NCBI GenBank assembly: GCA_036346205.1
Contig: JARFJB010001945.1
Coordinates: 2,221,501 to 2,285,500 of the forward strand
From: Vesta saturnalis
Lineage: Eukaryota; Arthropoda; Insecta; Coleoptera; Lampyridae
DNA: 64,000 nt
Reading direction: 5' to 3'
Shown here: positions 11,722-21,989 of the stretch, piece by piece
Layout: each line of letters begins with the position of its first letter
How positions within the stretch are numbered: position 1 is the first letter of the stretch
The notes under the pieces: generated by a model
What the model saw: the letters and a program-made list of their open reading frames with translations, nothing else
The model's database searches: none
What the model was told of the DNA's origin: nothing
Position numbers and translations under genes: made by a program

Positions 11722-11990
11722 CTGCTATCCTTTGCGCTGTTATTTGTTTAGTCTATATACAAAAATTCGGAATTTTTGACCTAACGATTAAACTGCTATG
11801 ATAAAAAGAGTATATTTTAAAACATAATTTATTGTTTACTACTACATTTCATAATGTTATTCACCTTTTCTTTGTAATAGTTTTACTTATGTGATAATTA
11901 TAAAGTTATATAGCAGTATAATGGTTAAGTCAAAAATTCTGAAATTTTGTATATAGACTACACAAATAGCGCAAAAGATAGCAGTCCAAA
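11722..11990. repeat. fold-back (inverted-repeat) element of about 270 bp
   Basis: The left arm begins AACTGCTATCCTTTGCGCTG and runs through TTTAGTCTATATACAAAAAT. The right arm is its reverse complement, ending ATAGCAGTCCAAAATTTTCT, with about 90 bp of matching arm on each side. The same arm sequence starts the duplicated blocks at 12,55x and 18,48x, so this may be a remnant of the terminal repeat of the Polinton-like element or an independent MITE. Confidence 0.7.
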
Positions 11991-12304
11991 ATTTTCTAAA
12001 AACTAAAAAAATGTGGAAAAACTTTAAGGCATTCTTTTACTGTGAAATATTACTATCACGATATAAAACGTACATTTTTAATGTTTACCAAATTAATTGA
12101 GCATCAAAATAGTATTACAAAACTTTAACACATATTTGTAAAGTATTTGTAATATGGTTTTTTCTAAAATAGATTCTAACGATTTTTTTATGAAGTAATA
12201 GTAACTCTCAGACCTGAAACGTAAAATTGACCGTTGGTTATGTTTAGTGATATCGCCAGTTGTTGAATTTACAAGAAAATAATTTGATATGGTTTTATTT
12301 GATA

Positions 12305-12505
12305 CTATTAAACGGAACATTAAGGACACTTAATTTTTGGGACATAATTACAAATGTTTTTTTCTATGGTTTATATACAGTACCTATACTAATAAAAAGT
12401 TTTGATTTATGTGGTTTAATAGAAATATCCTTATTTGATTAATTAAGGTAAATTCAATTTTAATATAGCGAAAATTTGCAACGTTTATGCAGTGAGTTGA
12501 TACTT
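12305..12505 (+). repeat. dispersed 200-bp repeat, copy 1
   Basis: The segment from TATTAAACGGAACATT to GCAACGTTTATGCAGTGAGT recurs almost unchanged at 13,658-13,855. It recurs again in inverted orientation at 14,280-14,410. It has no coding content. Confidence 0.8.
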
Positions 12506-12529
12506 ATATATAATTGTCATTGACAAAAT

Positions 12530-13655
12530 ATTTTTTTTTTCACATTTTTTTTTGGTTTTGAGAAATTTTGGAACTGCTATCTTTTGCGCTGTTATTTGTT
12601 TAGTCTATATACAAAAATTCAGAATTTTTGACTTAACGATTAAACTGCTATGATAAAAAGAGTATATTTATTTATCTTAAAACATTTCACACACATAAAA
12701 TTGCTTACTTCTACATAGCTACGATAATGTTATTCACCTTTTCTTTGTAATATAAGTTTTATGTGATAATTTATAAGGTTACAATGTCATTTCTTCCTAC
12801 ATAATTTGTATAATTTAATAAATCATGATAAGAAACTCGTTTAATATGAAAATTCAATTAAACCATACGGAAACTTATTTAAATTTGATTTTCACCTGTC
12901 AATTTTCACTTTTCTCCTTCTATGCCTACACACACTTTATTTTTTTTTCAAATGAATACTGTTGAAGTGCCTTTTCCTTATGCAATATAACATGCACTGC
13001 TGTAATTACTTATTTAATTTTAAAGCGCCTTTCATTCAAATTACAACGCACCTTGATTTAATACTTTTCATGCACGGTATAAGCATCCACTCTCCTCAAC
13101 GAACCCAATAATTTTTTCTTGTTTCTAAGAATTACAGCTATCTGTATTTGGGAAAAATTATCCAGCTCTTCTTTGAAATACTCATAAAAGCGTTGAGGTA
13201 ATACATGCGAATAAGATATGTATATATAGATGTCAGTTAATAAATCTTTATTATAATTTCATTACAATTTTTTCATATAAATGATATACATGAGCCAAAG
13301 CGCAGTGACAAGTGTTTTGTGTATGAAAAAAACAGCATGGATGAAGTTTGGGTAAAGTAGGTTGTTCTTCAAACACCGTAATGCGTTGTTTTAAAAATTT
13401 TTGAATAAAATCAGCTTTCTCTCGTCCTTTAACGTACACCTCATCTGTTGTTGATATAAAATCACTAAGTATACGAGGGAATAGACGTGGAGAAGTATAT
13501 CCATATTCCCACATGATAAAGTGGTGGTTGTGAATTAACCAATTAGCTTGTTTTTGAAATTCACTATCCAAGGTGTGCCATGGAAATGGGGGCTTGAATA
13601 CGTAATGAGCAATTTGCTCTCCATTATATATCGCTAGTTCCTTAGGTGTAAATAT
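12530..13655 (-). repeat. 1.1-kb duplicated block, copy 1 (second copy at 18,466-19,640)
   Basis: From a T-rich lead-in followed by GAAATTTTGGAACTGCTATC, the two blocks run in parallel through AAACATTTCACACACATAAA and CCTTTTCCTTATGCAATATA into the same minus-strand gene. They differ by scattered substitutions and small indels. Both are in the same orientation. Copy 1 breaks off at about 13,655 inside the gene, where the 200-bp repeat begins. Copy 2 carries the gene through to its Met. Confidence 0.88.
13251..13655 (-). pseudogene. Polinton-associated conserved protein, 5'-truncated copy
   Basis: Encodes the C-terminal part of the same protein as 19,200-19,637, with recognisable blocks ANWLIHNHHFIMWEYGYTSP, LFPRILSDFISTTDEVYVKG and PTLPKLHPCCFFHTQNTCHC. 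The Cys/His-rich end (CCFFH..NTCHCALAHVYHLY) is in one frame here, whereas the other copy is frameshifted there. The 5' end is cut off by a dispersed repeat at 13,655. The function of this family is unknown to me. It recurs beside Polinton/Maverick integrases and polymerases in insects. Confidence 0.65.
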
Positions 13656-13657
13656 AT

Positions 13658-13855
13658 ATTAAACGGAACATTGTTAAGGACACTTAATTTTTTGTGACAT
13701 AATTACAAATGTTTTTTTCTATGGTTTATATACAGTACCTATACTAATAAAAAGTTTCGATTTATGTGGTTTAATAGAAATATCCTTATTTTATTAATTA
13801 AGATAAATTCAATTTTAGTATAGCGAAAATTTGCAACGTTTATGCAGTGAGTTGG
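13658..13855 (+). repeat. dispersed 200-bp repeat, copy 2
   Basis: Near-identical to 12,305-12,505, with TTGTTAAGGAC in place of TTAAGGAC. It directly abuts the broken end of the conserved Polinton gene, so it probably marks an insertion or recombination point. Confidence 0.8.
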
Positions 13856-13927
13856 CTGAAGCCAACAACAATTTGTAAATTGTTCGGCAGAATATTGTAA
13901 ACACCGAAAATGTGAATAGAATAAACT

Positions 13928-14110
13928 TTGATGCAGTCAGCTCAAAAACAGATACCTGTTTTTCTAGCAACAGGCAGAAACAGCTCAAAACAGCTTCCCG
14001 GTTTCCGAAAACAGCTCAAAAACAGACCTAAAACCGGTACCCGCTTCTCAAAAACAAGTAGCTGTTTCTCAGAAGCGGTATCTGTTTCCGGCAGACTGAA
14101 AGCAGTTTAG
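13928..14110. repeat. short imperfect repeats of CAGCTCAAAAACAG
   Basis: The word CAGCTCAAAAACAG and its reverse-complement forms (CTGTTTTTC, CTGTTTCTCAG) occur about ten times in 180 bases. TTTGATGCAGTCAGCTCAAA at the start recurs at about 14,405. Such dense bidirectional motifs resemble subterminal transposase-binding repeats of hAT-like elements, but no element ends were found. Confidence 0.5.
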
Positions 14111-14165
14111 GTTCTCATTATCCAAAAAAATTTACACAAATGCTTATTCTTAGATAGCAACACAA

Positions 14166-14191
14166 ACACACACACACACACACACACACAC

Positions 14192-14246
<55 letters not shown>
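14166..14246. repeat. (CA)n microsatellite
   Basis: About 80 bases of CA repeats with one AAC interruption. Confidence 0.97.
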
Positions 14247-14249
<3 letters not shown>

Positions 14250-14279
14250 AGAAATTTTTGGGTCAAGGACTACCGAGTT

Positions 14280-14410
14280 ATGATTTATTATCTCTGCATA
14301 AACGTTCCAAATTTTCGCTATACTAAATGGAATTTATCTTAATTAATTAGTTAATAAAATAAGGATATTTCTATTAAACCACATTAATCGAAACTTTTTA
14401 TTATTTGATG
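14280..14410 (-). repeat. dispersed 200-bp repeat, inverted partial copy 3
   Basis: Reverse complement of part of 12,305-12,505: CTGCATAAACGTTCCAAATT through AAACCACATTAATCGAAACT. It is followed at 14,425-14,475 by an inverted copy of the A/T-rich and GAAATTTTGG lead-in found at 12,540. Confidence 0.75.
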
Positions 14411-14479
14411 CAGTCAGCTCAAAAACAGTTCCAAATTTTCTCAAAACAAAAAAAAAAAAATTTGAAAAAAAAATTATAT

Positions 14480-14565
14480 TGCAGGTTTCGCAACGGTGGT
14501 GGTTGTGGGGGTGTTGCTATAACCGTGGTTGCTGGCGTTTATTGCATAAATACATGACGTAAAGT
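14480..14565 (-). pseudogene. fragment of the second exon start of the 15.3-15.9 kb gene
   Basis: The segment CAGGTTTCGCAACGGTGGTG to TTGCTGGCGTTTATTG matches 15,620-15,665, the start of exon 2 of the small gene downstream. It covers only the exon 2 start and the splice-acceptor region. Confidence 0.5.
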
Positions 14566-14569
14566 TTTC

Positions 14570-15335
14570 AGATTTACATGCTTTTGGGAACTGCATTATA
14601 TTTTCACACTTTCTTTATATGCATGATACTTTACAATAACCTTCTTGGTGTATTTTATCATTTCATATAATTATGAAATTATTTGAAATGAACATTTTGT
14701 ATTCAACAATTATTTCCTTAACTTATAAGTTTTGTTATGAATGAATAAGTTCAAAAGTAAATATGTAATTGAAAATTATTAATTTTATTAAATACAACTA
14801 CTGCGACTGTTAGGTAAACTTTTTATTTAAGTATTTAACAAAATTAATAATAATTTTAAATCTCCTTAACTCATTTGTTTTCACTTTTTAACCTTTAAAT
14901 AAAACAACTGTTAAATAGTTTTACACTCGTTTTCTGTTTCTTTCTTTATATATATGTGATAGAGATATTTAATAAGAAATAAAACAATTACACATTTATT
15001 TATTTATTATAATCCATAAATGTATATGTAAAAAAAAGGTAATAACTATAATTACACTTAAGTTCCCTACCCTACAAAAAATAAAACTCCATATTGAAGT
15101 AAAGGTGGGCGCAGTAGTGCTGGTGGTGGTGAATGTTTTTATACTCCCATTTTATTAACTAGTATTAACACTTAGGGATATTTTGTACATATATACATAT
15201 CTCACAAAAAATGTTATTATTATTATTATTATTATTACATCCTAAATTACTACCAACAAAAAAATAAATTACATTCTAAAAAAATACTACTAATGAAAAG
15301 AAAACCTAATTACTAACTTATATACAGATAATACA
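14570..15335. other. AT-rich region, mostly unremarkable
   Basis: The stretch 14,725-14,820 (TTTTGTTATGAATGAATAAG onward) is related to the arms of the small inverted-repeat element at 45.23-45.58 kb. A short (ATT)n run lies at about 15,213-15,237. No gene was recognised. Confidence 0.5.
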
Positions 15336-15339
15336 CCCA

Positions 15340-15944
15340 TCACCCATCAATCCCCTCCAACGTACGCATAATGCTTTCCGTGTTTTTAATATTGCGACGC
15401 ACACATTCTAACTCCCGATTTGCCTTAGCCAGTTCTTCGGTAAGACTTTCGATTCGCCCCATTCCCATCACCTCACTATTAATATAGTCGTTGTAAATTT
15501 TACGTAACCACGCAACACTTTTGTTCTTAAACGCCTGCAGGGTTGGTGGTGGATCCTGCTCTTCGTGATGAGTAAGGTACTCATCTACTAACGAAAAATT
15601 TTTACCTCCGTATTGGAGGTTCTGCAGCGGTTGCGGTGTTGCCATCACCGTAGTTGCTGGTGTTATGCTGAAACGATAAATAAATGTGGTTGTACTAAAT
15701 ACTCTATGAATTAATAAAGGGAAACAATAATTTTAATGAAATAAAATTATACCTACTTTTCAAAATACCTCGAATAATCATCCTCTACATCGCTATCTCT
15801 AATTGAGATTATCGGGATGGACTCTTCGAGGGGAGCCTGGATTGGTTCAGTACCCCTCTTTGGTGCTCGCACTAAAACATCATGCAATATGCATGGTTTT
15901 TCTTTTTTTAATGACAGTCTTGATTTTTTGTTTGCCGAAGCCAT
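15340..15944 (-). CDS. two-exon small protein, Polinton-neighbourhood gene of unknown function
   Basis: Exon 1 (about 15,755-15,944) starts MASANKKSRLSLKKEKPCIL, a basic nuclear-localisation-like N-terminus, and becomes acidic (RDSDVEDDYSRYFE). A donor GTAGGT and an acceptor TTTCAG at about 15,670 define a roughly 85-base intron that joins in phase to exon 2 (about 15,340-15,669). Exon 2 encodes a Gln/Pro start, a WLRKIYNDYI segment and a C-terminal coiled-coil-like stretch ESLTEELAKANRELECVRRN. The joined protein would be about 180 residues and intact. I do not recognise the family. Its position next to the integrase suggests an accessory gene of the Polinton-like element. Confidence 0.6.
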
Positions 15945-16381
15945 GACTAATTGTAGGTAATGAATGAATGAGTACTCAATTCAAACATTATATACATGTA
16001 GATCTGTTGACGTTAACAAAATTGCTAACACATGGAAGTGGTTGGTTGGTTCAACGAACTGTAATGCTGTGTATGCATACTTCTGAACTGAAGCTTTTGC
16101 GACAAGTTATAAGCAGTTTGCAACATTTGACCTTGAATGTCGGTTTATATGACTACATAGACAGTTAAAGAGCAGTTTTACACCAGTCGGTACTTTGCAC
16201 TCGTAGCTAGAATTGTAATTGTAACTCTAAACCTAAAGTACTTCGATAGTTAAGGAAAAGCTTTTAATTTTAAAATTCCCAAGCTACCCCTTGTAGGTGA
16301 TAGAATATTTTTAAGCAGTCCAGCCTTTTCAAACAAAAAAATCCATTTTTCTCAAAACAGGACAGAATTTGCCAAAAATAA

Positions 16382-16657
16382 ATGGATCTATCTGCACTGA
16401 ACAGTAGCACTTTCTGTAAATCCTTTACGAAGGTAAAAGACTTGGAGGTGGGTGCAAAATATAAAGTGATTGATATGAATACTATCGACACAAAGTATGG
16501 TAAACATATTATCATTGAAACCCAGAACTTTAAGTCCATACTTCCCTTACAACTAGAAAACGTTGAAAAAGGTCGGAGATTTCAAGGCGAACGGTTAGCT
16601 TGGACAAGCGGACCTGACTCGGGAAGTGCCCATCAGTTAAGTTTGAGGACTACATAA
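16382..16657 (+). pseudogene. small possible OB-fold (ssDNA-binding-like) protein, 3'-broken copy
   Basis: The first 55 residues (MDLSALNSSTFCKSFTKVKD, then LEVGAKYKVIDMNTIDTKYG and KHIIIETQNFKSILPL) are almost identical to the gene at 20,309-20,602 on the other strand. After ILPL the frame diverges into unrelated sequence, so this copy is truncated. Short proteins with a G.KYKV....T.YG pattern are common near Polinton integrases and polymerases. A role in single-stranded DNA binding is my inference, not shown by the sequence. Confidence 0.55.
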
Positions 16658-16861
16658 ACACTAGGCCTAATATATAAGATAATTTGGTATTAAAAATTAT
16701 GTACATAAAAAAATGTATGCATGTATCAGTTCAGTATGTTTTTTATTAATAAATAATACAAAGCACAATTGGTCTTTTATTATTATTATTCTTACAGAAA
16801 TTACATTCTACGTTAGTTCCTTAAGTACACTATATTACAATAATTTATATTCATATTAGTC

Positions 16862-17905
16862 GGTACCTTTACAAGCAGGATATTTGTATCCGTTATTAAA
16901 CCAATGGTGATGCTTTCTACAGTAATTTAAGTGTTCCAAAGTGCTTGTTGTTCTTACCGGCATTATTGAATTACAAATGAGCTTATTGCCTTGCAATAAT
17001 ATGCTTATAAAACTACATTATCACCATCGATCCATGAATATTCGTTTAATCCCAACCATTTTACGTACACTTTATTCTTTTTACGTCGAATGACCTTTTC
17101 CACTAAATACACATCCGGATATTTAACCTTTTGCAGTTCTTATCCATAAAATCCTCCTAGTATAGGCGTCCCTTTCATGTCTTGTAGCAAGTACGTGACC
17201 AGATTCGTTACACGTACTTTAACAACCTTGAAAAGTTCACTAGACCAATTTGGTATATAACCATTATCAAATATGCTTTTAAATTTACTAATGCGGACTA
17301 TGTTACCCACCATGAATCGATCGTTTTTATTAAAGATTTTCAGATTCGAATATACATTAAGCGTTGTGTTAGCATTTACTTCGCTAGGTTTCATTCCGAT
17401 TGTTCGATGTTTACGATTATTGTACTCTGTCGTCACTTCTTCGAGAAGTGCACCAATCCATACGTATTTTCCACGCAGCCCAAATTTTTTATACAGGGTA
17501 TTCTTGATGGTCCTAATTACTCTTTCTGCTATGCTAACTTTTTTCGTACTGTAGGTGGAATAGTGATTCATGTTATGTTTTATCATCAGATTAGCGAACT
17601 GCTTATTGTAGAACTCTTTTCCAGCATCTGTTTACAGATTCTTAGGAGTTCGTTCTTTAAAAATGGTTTGCATAGCGTTCGTAACGTCTGCGCCCGTCTT
17701 CGTCTTCAAACCTCTCGTCCATAGGTATTTAGAGAAACAGTCGATAACTACCAGTATGTATCTGTAGCCCTTATTCTGTTTGGCGTAAGGTACAAATTCA
17801 GCTAAATCGGCTTGCCACAGATCATCGAATCCTTTAATAGTAGTGCGTCTACGAGGGAAATTTTTGCGTGCCGGTTTATGCAACTCGTTTACCACTTGTT
17901 CCATC
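16862..17905 (-). pseudogene. Polinton/Maverick-type integrase with chromodomain, two in-frame stops
   Basis: On the minus strand from 17,904: a basic region RKNFPRRRTTIKGFDDLWQA, the first catalytic Asp in WQADLAEF, VIDCFSKYLW, then TDAGKEFYNKQF (second Asp) and ERVIRTIKNTLYKKFG (Glu). This is a retroviral-type DDE integrase core. Next are YNNRKHRTIGMKPSEVN, a GDHVRISK-like NIVRISKFKSIFDNGYIPNW block, and after 17,140 a chromodomain (KVKYPDVYLVEKVIRRKKNK, VYVKWLGLNEYSWI). One stop precedes TDAGKEF (a Gln codon position) and one follows GGFYG. A Cys/His segment NYCRKHHHWFNNGYKYPACK lies at 16,862-16,940 and may be the end of the protein or a separate small gene. All DDE residues are still visible. 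Confidence 0.82.
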
Positions 17906-18465
17906 CTTTATCAATTTACTTAATGTTTCTTTAGTTGCATTTAAATCTGCTTGTACTACCTCAACATACTTACGAACACCATCTATAAGCGACTTCACTG
18001 ACTGAAGACAAAACTCGAGGTAGCCTTTATTTATGGCATCGGTGTCTTCTTGAGGATCGGCTACCTGTCTTAAGCGGTTCCCATTTAATTGGAACCTCGC
18101 CAGTTGATAGTGCTGTAAGGTTAGCGCGTCTTGACGTTCGATAGGATCGACTACATTACTTAAACGCTTATTTTGACATTAAACTTATCGTCCGTAATGG
18201 AGAATTGTGTTTTTAGCAGTTTATGGAATTGAGCGTGAACATGAGAAGGTCCAAACTTGTCCATCGTTGCGCGAACTATAGTTGACTAAAAAAGTTTTCG
18301 GAGGGTTTCTCAGTATATCCATCTTCGTATAGTTCTTCCACGACTGATATGATATCATTGATGAGCCCAGTATTACCAACCATTTTTTCAGCCCATAGGA
18401 CATCCAAATCTTGAATCAATTCATGCACGTTGTTCCAGTATTTGTATTCAAACGGTCGCCTAATT
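17906..18465 (-). pseudogene. Polinton-neighbourhood conserved protein fragment
   Basis: Shifted frames give RPFEYKYWNNVHELIQDLDV, LWAEKMVGNTGLINDIISVV, then EELYEDGYTEKPSENFF, and closer to the integrase VADPQEDTDAINKGYLEF and SLIDGVRKYVEVVQADLNAT, ending in a likely coiled coil. These segments probably come from one or two structural-type genes of the Polinton-like element. Several frameshifts are present. The sequence is cut abruptly at 18,465 by the second copy of the 1.1-kb block. Confidence 0.45.
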
Positions 18466-19640
18466 TTTTTTCACATTTTTTTTTAGTTTTGAGAAATTTT
18501 GGAACTGCTATCTTTTGCGCTGTTATTTGTTTAGTCTATATACAAAAATTCAGAATTTTTGACTTAACGATTAAACTGCTGTGATAAAAAGAGTATATTT
18601 ATTTATCTTAAAACATTTCACACACATAAAATTGCTTACTTCTACATAGCTACGATAATGTTATTCACCTTTTCTTTGTAATATAAGTTTTATGTGATAA
18701 TTTATAAGGTTACAATGTCATTTCTTCCTACATAATTTGTATAATTTAATAAATCATGATAAGAAACTCGTTTAATATGAAAATTCAATTAAACCATACG
18801 GAAACTTATTTTAAATTGTCTTTTCACTTGCAATTTTCACTTTTTCTCCTTCTATGCCTACACACACTTTATTTTTTTTTCAAATGAATACTGTTGAAGT
18901 GCCTTTTCCTTATGCAATATAACATGCACTACTGTAATTACTTATTTACTTTTTAAAGCGCCTTTCATTCAAATTACAACGCACCTTGATTTAATACTTT
19001 TCATGCACGGTATAAGCATCCACACTCTCCCTCAACGACCCCAATAATTTTTTTTCTTGTTTCTAAGAATTACAGTTATCTGTATTTGGGAAAAATTATC
19101 CAGCTCTTCTTTGAAATACTCATAAAAGCGTTGAGGTAATACATGCGAATAAGATATGTATATATAGATGTCAGTTAATAAATCTTTATTATAATTTCAT
19201 TACAATTTTTTCATATAAATGATATACATGAGCCAAAGCGCAGTGACAAGTGTTTTGTGTATGAAAAAACAGCATGGATGAAGTTTGGGTAAAGTAGGTT
19301 GTTCTTCAAACACCGCAATGCGTTGTTTTAAAATATTTTGAATAAAATCAGCTTTCGCTCGTCCTTTAACGTACACCTCATCTGTGGTTGATATAAAATC
19401 ACTAAGTATACGAGGGAATAGACGTGGAGAAGTATATCCATATTCCCACTTGATAAAGTAGTGGTTGTGAATTAACCAATTAGCTTGTTTTTGAAATTCA
19501 CTATCCAAGGTGTGCCATGGACATGGGGGCTTGAATACGTAATGAGCAATTTGCTCTCCATTATATATCGCTAGTTGCTTAGGTGTAAATATATTTCTTG
19601 CTGTTTGGAATCCTTGCACATCAATTGTAACAATCATTAC
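18466..19640 (-). repeat. 1.1-kb duplicated block, copy 2
   Basis: Parallel to 12,530-13,655 from the T-rich lead-in onward, and it extends further at the gene's 5' end. The junction with the preceding Polinton fragment at about 18,465 is sharp. Confidence 0.88.
19200..19637 (-). CDS. Polinton-associated conserved protein, longer copy
   Basis: Begins MIVTIDVQGFQTARNIFTPK and continues IYNGEQIAHYVFKPPCPWHT, then ANWLIHNHYFIKWEYGYTSP and the VYVKG block. The same gene type is repeatedly found in insect Polinton/Maverick elements, often near one end. Its function is unknown. The last 20 residues differ from copy 1 because of a one-base difference in an A-run, which destroys the Cys/His C-terminus. 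So this copy is full at the 5' end but frameshifted at the 3' end, while the other copy is the reverse. Confidence 0.65.
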   Translation of the reverse strand: MIVTIDVQGFQTARNIFTPKQLAIYNGEQIAHYVFKPPCPWHTLDSEFQKQANWLIHNHYFIKWEYGYTSPRLFPRILSDFISTTDEVYVKGRAKADFIQNILKQRIAVFEEQPTLPKLHPCCFFIHKTLVTALWLMYIIYMKKL

Positions 19641-20308
19641 TTTTCTATATTTGTCTGGTTGTCTTCGTTAGCGCGTTGTATATGCGCTAATGCAATCGTG
19701 CAGTATTTCTACATGCTACATTTAAACAAATAGAACTGATTTTCTGGTTAGGTTTACACACACACTATTACAATAGTAAATACGTAAGCGATTTTAATGG
19801 GCAAAAACAGTGCTTTAACATATATACTTTTTAGAAAAACATGATGTCGAAGGGAATGATATGTGATCATAAAATTTAAACTTATATGGAAGGGTAGACT
19901 CCACAAGGATACCCGAGCAATACCGAGCATGCACAAAGTTTGACAATACTCACAAAGTCAGTTACATGTGTCATTGGTTAAGAATGCTTATTTTGCTATT
20001 CCTAAGAACCTTGAAGAGTGTAACATAAGAACTGTAATATGATACCTTCTCAATACCTTGTCAATAAAATTTAACCTTGAAGATTGGTTTGTATGAAATG
20101 TAATACCTTGAAGAGCTTAGCCAATATACCTGCAGACACCATATTATACGCTACATTTTTTTAGTCTCATCAATAGCAGCTCTCTTCATTATGATGTACC
20201 TACTCTGCATTTAATCAAAAAATAGAAGACTTTTTTTGCAACAAAAAATATATAATTTATTTCCAAACAATTATACATAGATATATATATGTTATTATCA
20301 TTATTTTT

Positions 20309-20602
20309 TTACAGAAATGTTAGATTAGTCGTCTTTCCTACAGTTCTGGCGCTGGTAATGTATATGTCATTCTCAACCAGATATTGCTTAAACTTTTCAA
20401 TGCGATCTTCTTTTTTGAAGCATTCATAAAATCGTAAGGGAAGTATGCACTTAAAGTTCTGGGTTTCAATGATAATATGTTTACCATACTTTGTGTCGAT
20501 AGTATTCATATCAATCACTTTATATTTTGCACCCACCTCCAAGTCTTTTAGCTTCGTGAAGGATTTACAGAAAGTGCTACTGTTCAATGCAGATAGATCC
20601 AT
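20309..20602 (-). CDS. small possible OB-fold (ssDNA-binding-like) protein, complete copy
   Basis: A 97-residue frame starting MDLSALNSSTFCKSFTKLKD. Its middle (VGAKYKVIDMNTIDTKYGKH, then IIIETQNFKCILPLRFYECF) looks like a small beta-barrel domain, and the C-terminus is basic and hydrophobic (FKQYLVENDIYITSARTVGK). It is intact and probably the better template of the pair with 16,382-16,657. I do not know an assigned function; DNA binding is a guess from fold pattern and neighbourhood. Confidence 0.6.
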   Translation of the reverse strand: MDLSALNSSTFCKSFTKLKDLEVGAKYKVIDMNTIDTKYGKHIIIETQNFKCILPLRFYECFKKEDRIEKFKQYLVENDIYITSARTVGKTTNLTFL

Positions 20603-20827
20603 CTTTACTGATTCGAGAACGCTTTTGAATTTTGAGTTGACACCGGAACTGTCCTATATATTACTGCATCACGATTCTTTATGGTAGAGGGGAGAGTGTG
20701 CTTTGAGAATTGCATCAGTAAGCTAATCTGCATCTGATGATCAATAACTGCTACCATCAGGAGATGCTGTCCATTCCTGTATATCGCTCCAGGAATGATA
20801 TTGCTGCTTGCATTATAACGACTTTAC

Positions 20828-21088
20828 TTGCTCGCAATTGTACTAGGACAAAACACTGTTGAGGAAATGACTCATCTGTAATTTACACACGGTGGGGTTG
20901 TAGTATGACCTTGGTCTACTTTTAGCATAGACAACAACCTTTCATTCTTTTTGTTGCTCACAATTGTACTGGGACAAAACACTGTTGAGGAAATGACTCA
21001 TCTGTAATTTACACATGGTGGGGTTGTAGTATGAGCTTGGTCTACTTTTAGCATAGACAACAACCTTTCATTCTTTTTGTTACTCACA
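20828..21088. repeat. 126-bp tandem repeat, two copies
   Basis: The unit starting TTGCTCGCAATTGTACTAGG and ending CAACCTTTCATTCTTTTTG is repeated once with about five differences. It is followed directly (21,089-21,145) by an inverted piece of the conserved Polinton gene at about 19,556-19,610 (AGCAAGAAATATATTTACAC). Confidence 0.9.
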
Positions 21089-21149
21089 CAGCAAGAAATA
21101 TATTTACACCTAAGGAACTAGCGATATATAATGGAGAGCAAATTGGTCA

Positions 21150-21960
21150 TTTTTATATTCCTAAGAAATGTAATATGATACACATGCAGGTCATTAATTA
21201 CTCTTTGACCTTGAAAACCCTATACTTAGATTTCTAAGAATTGTAGTATGATGGCCTAGCAATTTTTATTTTTAGCTTTAAATTTTGATTTAAATGTGTC
21301 CTTGATTTGAGTACCTCTTACATGTTTAAACTTGTTAAATACCCACCTTGTCCTACTTTTAATTTAGAAACACTAAGAAGTGTCATACGATACCCCTACA
21401 GGTCAATAACCTTTGACCTTGACCACTCTATTTTTAGACTTCTAAGAATTGTAATATGGTGATGACGCAATTTCTATTCACACCTCGCTGTGGTTTATAT
21501 CACAAAAATGTGTCCTTGACTTAAGTACCTATGACAACATGTTTAAACTTGTTAAATACACACCTACTTTTAGTTTAGTAAATTATTTCACCTTCTTGAC
21601 CCAATTTAGTCAATATCAGCACCATTTGACTTTTTAGCATAGACAACGCATTCTTCTTGTTTCCATGAATTGATTCTATTTTTATACTTCTAAGAAATGT
21701 CATACGATACCCCTACAGGTCAATAACCTTTGACCGCACTATTTTTAGACTTCTAAGAATTGTAATATGATGACATTGCAATTTCTATTTTTAGCTTCTG
21801 ACCTTGACAAATTTACCGCCAAAAATGAGGATGGTGACATTGCAATTTCGAGCTCCTAACATTTAAATTTCCCGCCAAAAGTTTGACCTTGAAGAAATCC
21901 AAAAGCTTACATTTCTCACCACCAGAGGGCGAGTGACCTTGAACTGGTCCAGAACCGGCC
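21150..21960. repeat. degenerate satellite-like repeats rich in TGACCTTGA
   Basis: Words such as TTCTAAGAATTGTAATATGA, GTCATACGATACCCCTACAG and AGGTCAATAACCTTTGACC recur two to four times in loose order. TGACCTTGA occurs exactly at 21,206, 21,414, 21,799, 21,884 and 21,934. No coding capacity was seen. Related words appear at 19,980-20,100. Confidence 0.65.
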
Positions 21961-21989
21961 CTTAATCACTACTTAACGAGGATTGGTTC

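Noticed and set aside
12093..12442. Two short overlapping frames on opposite strands
   Set aside because: They overlap a dispersed non-coding repeat, and neither resembles a protein.
16270..16539. Minus-strand 89-residue frame opposite the possible OB-fold gene
   Set aside because: The plus frame is the one conserved between the two copies. The minus frame is its antisense shadow, as is 20,445-20,687.
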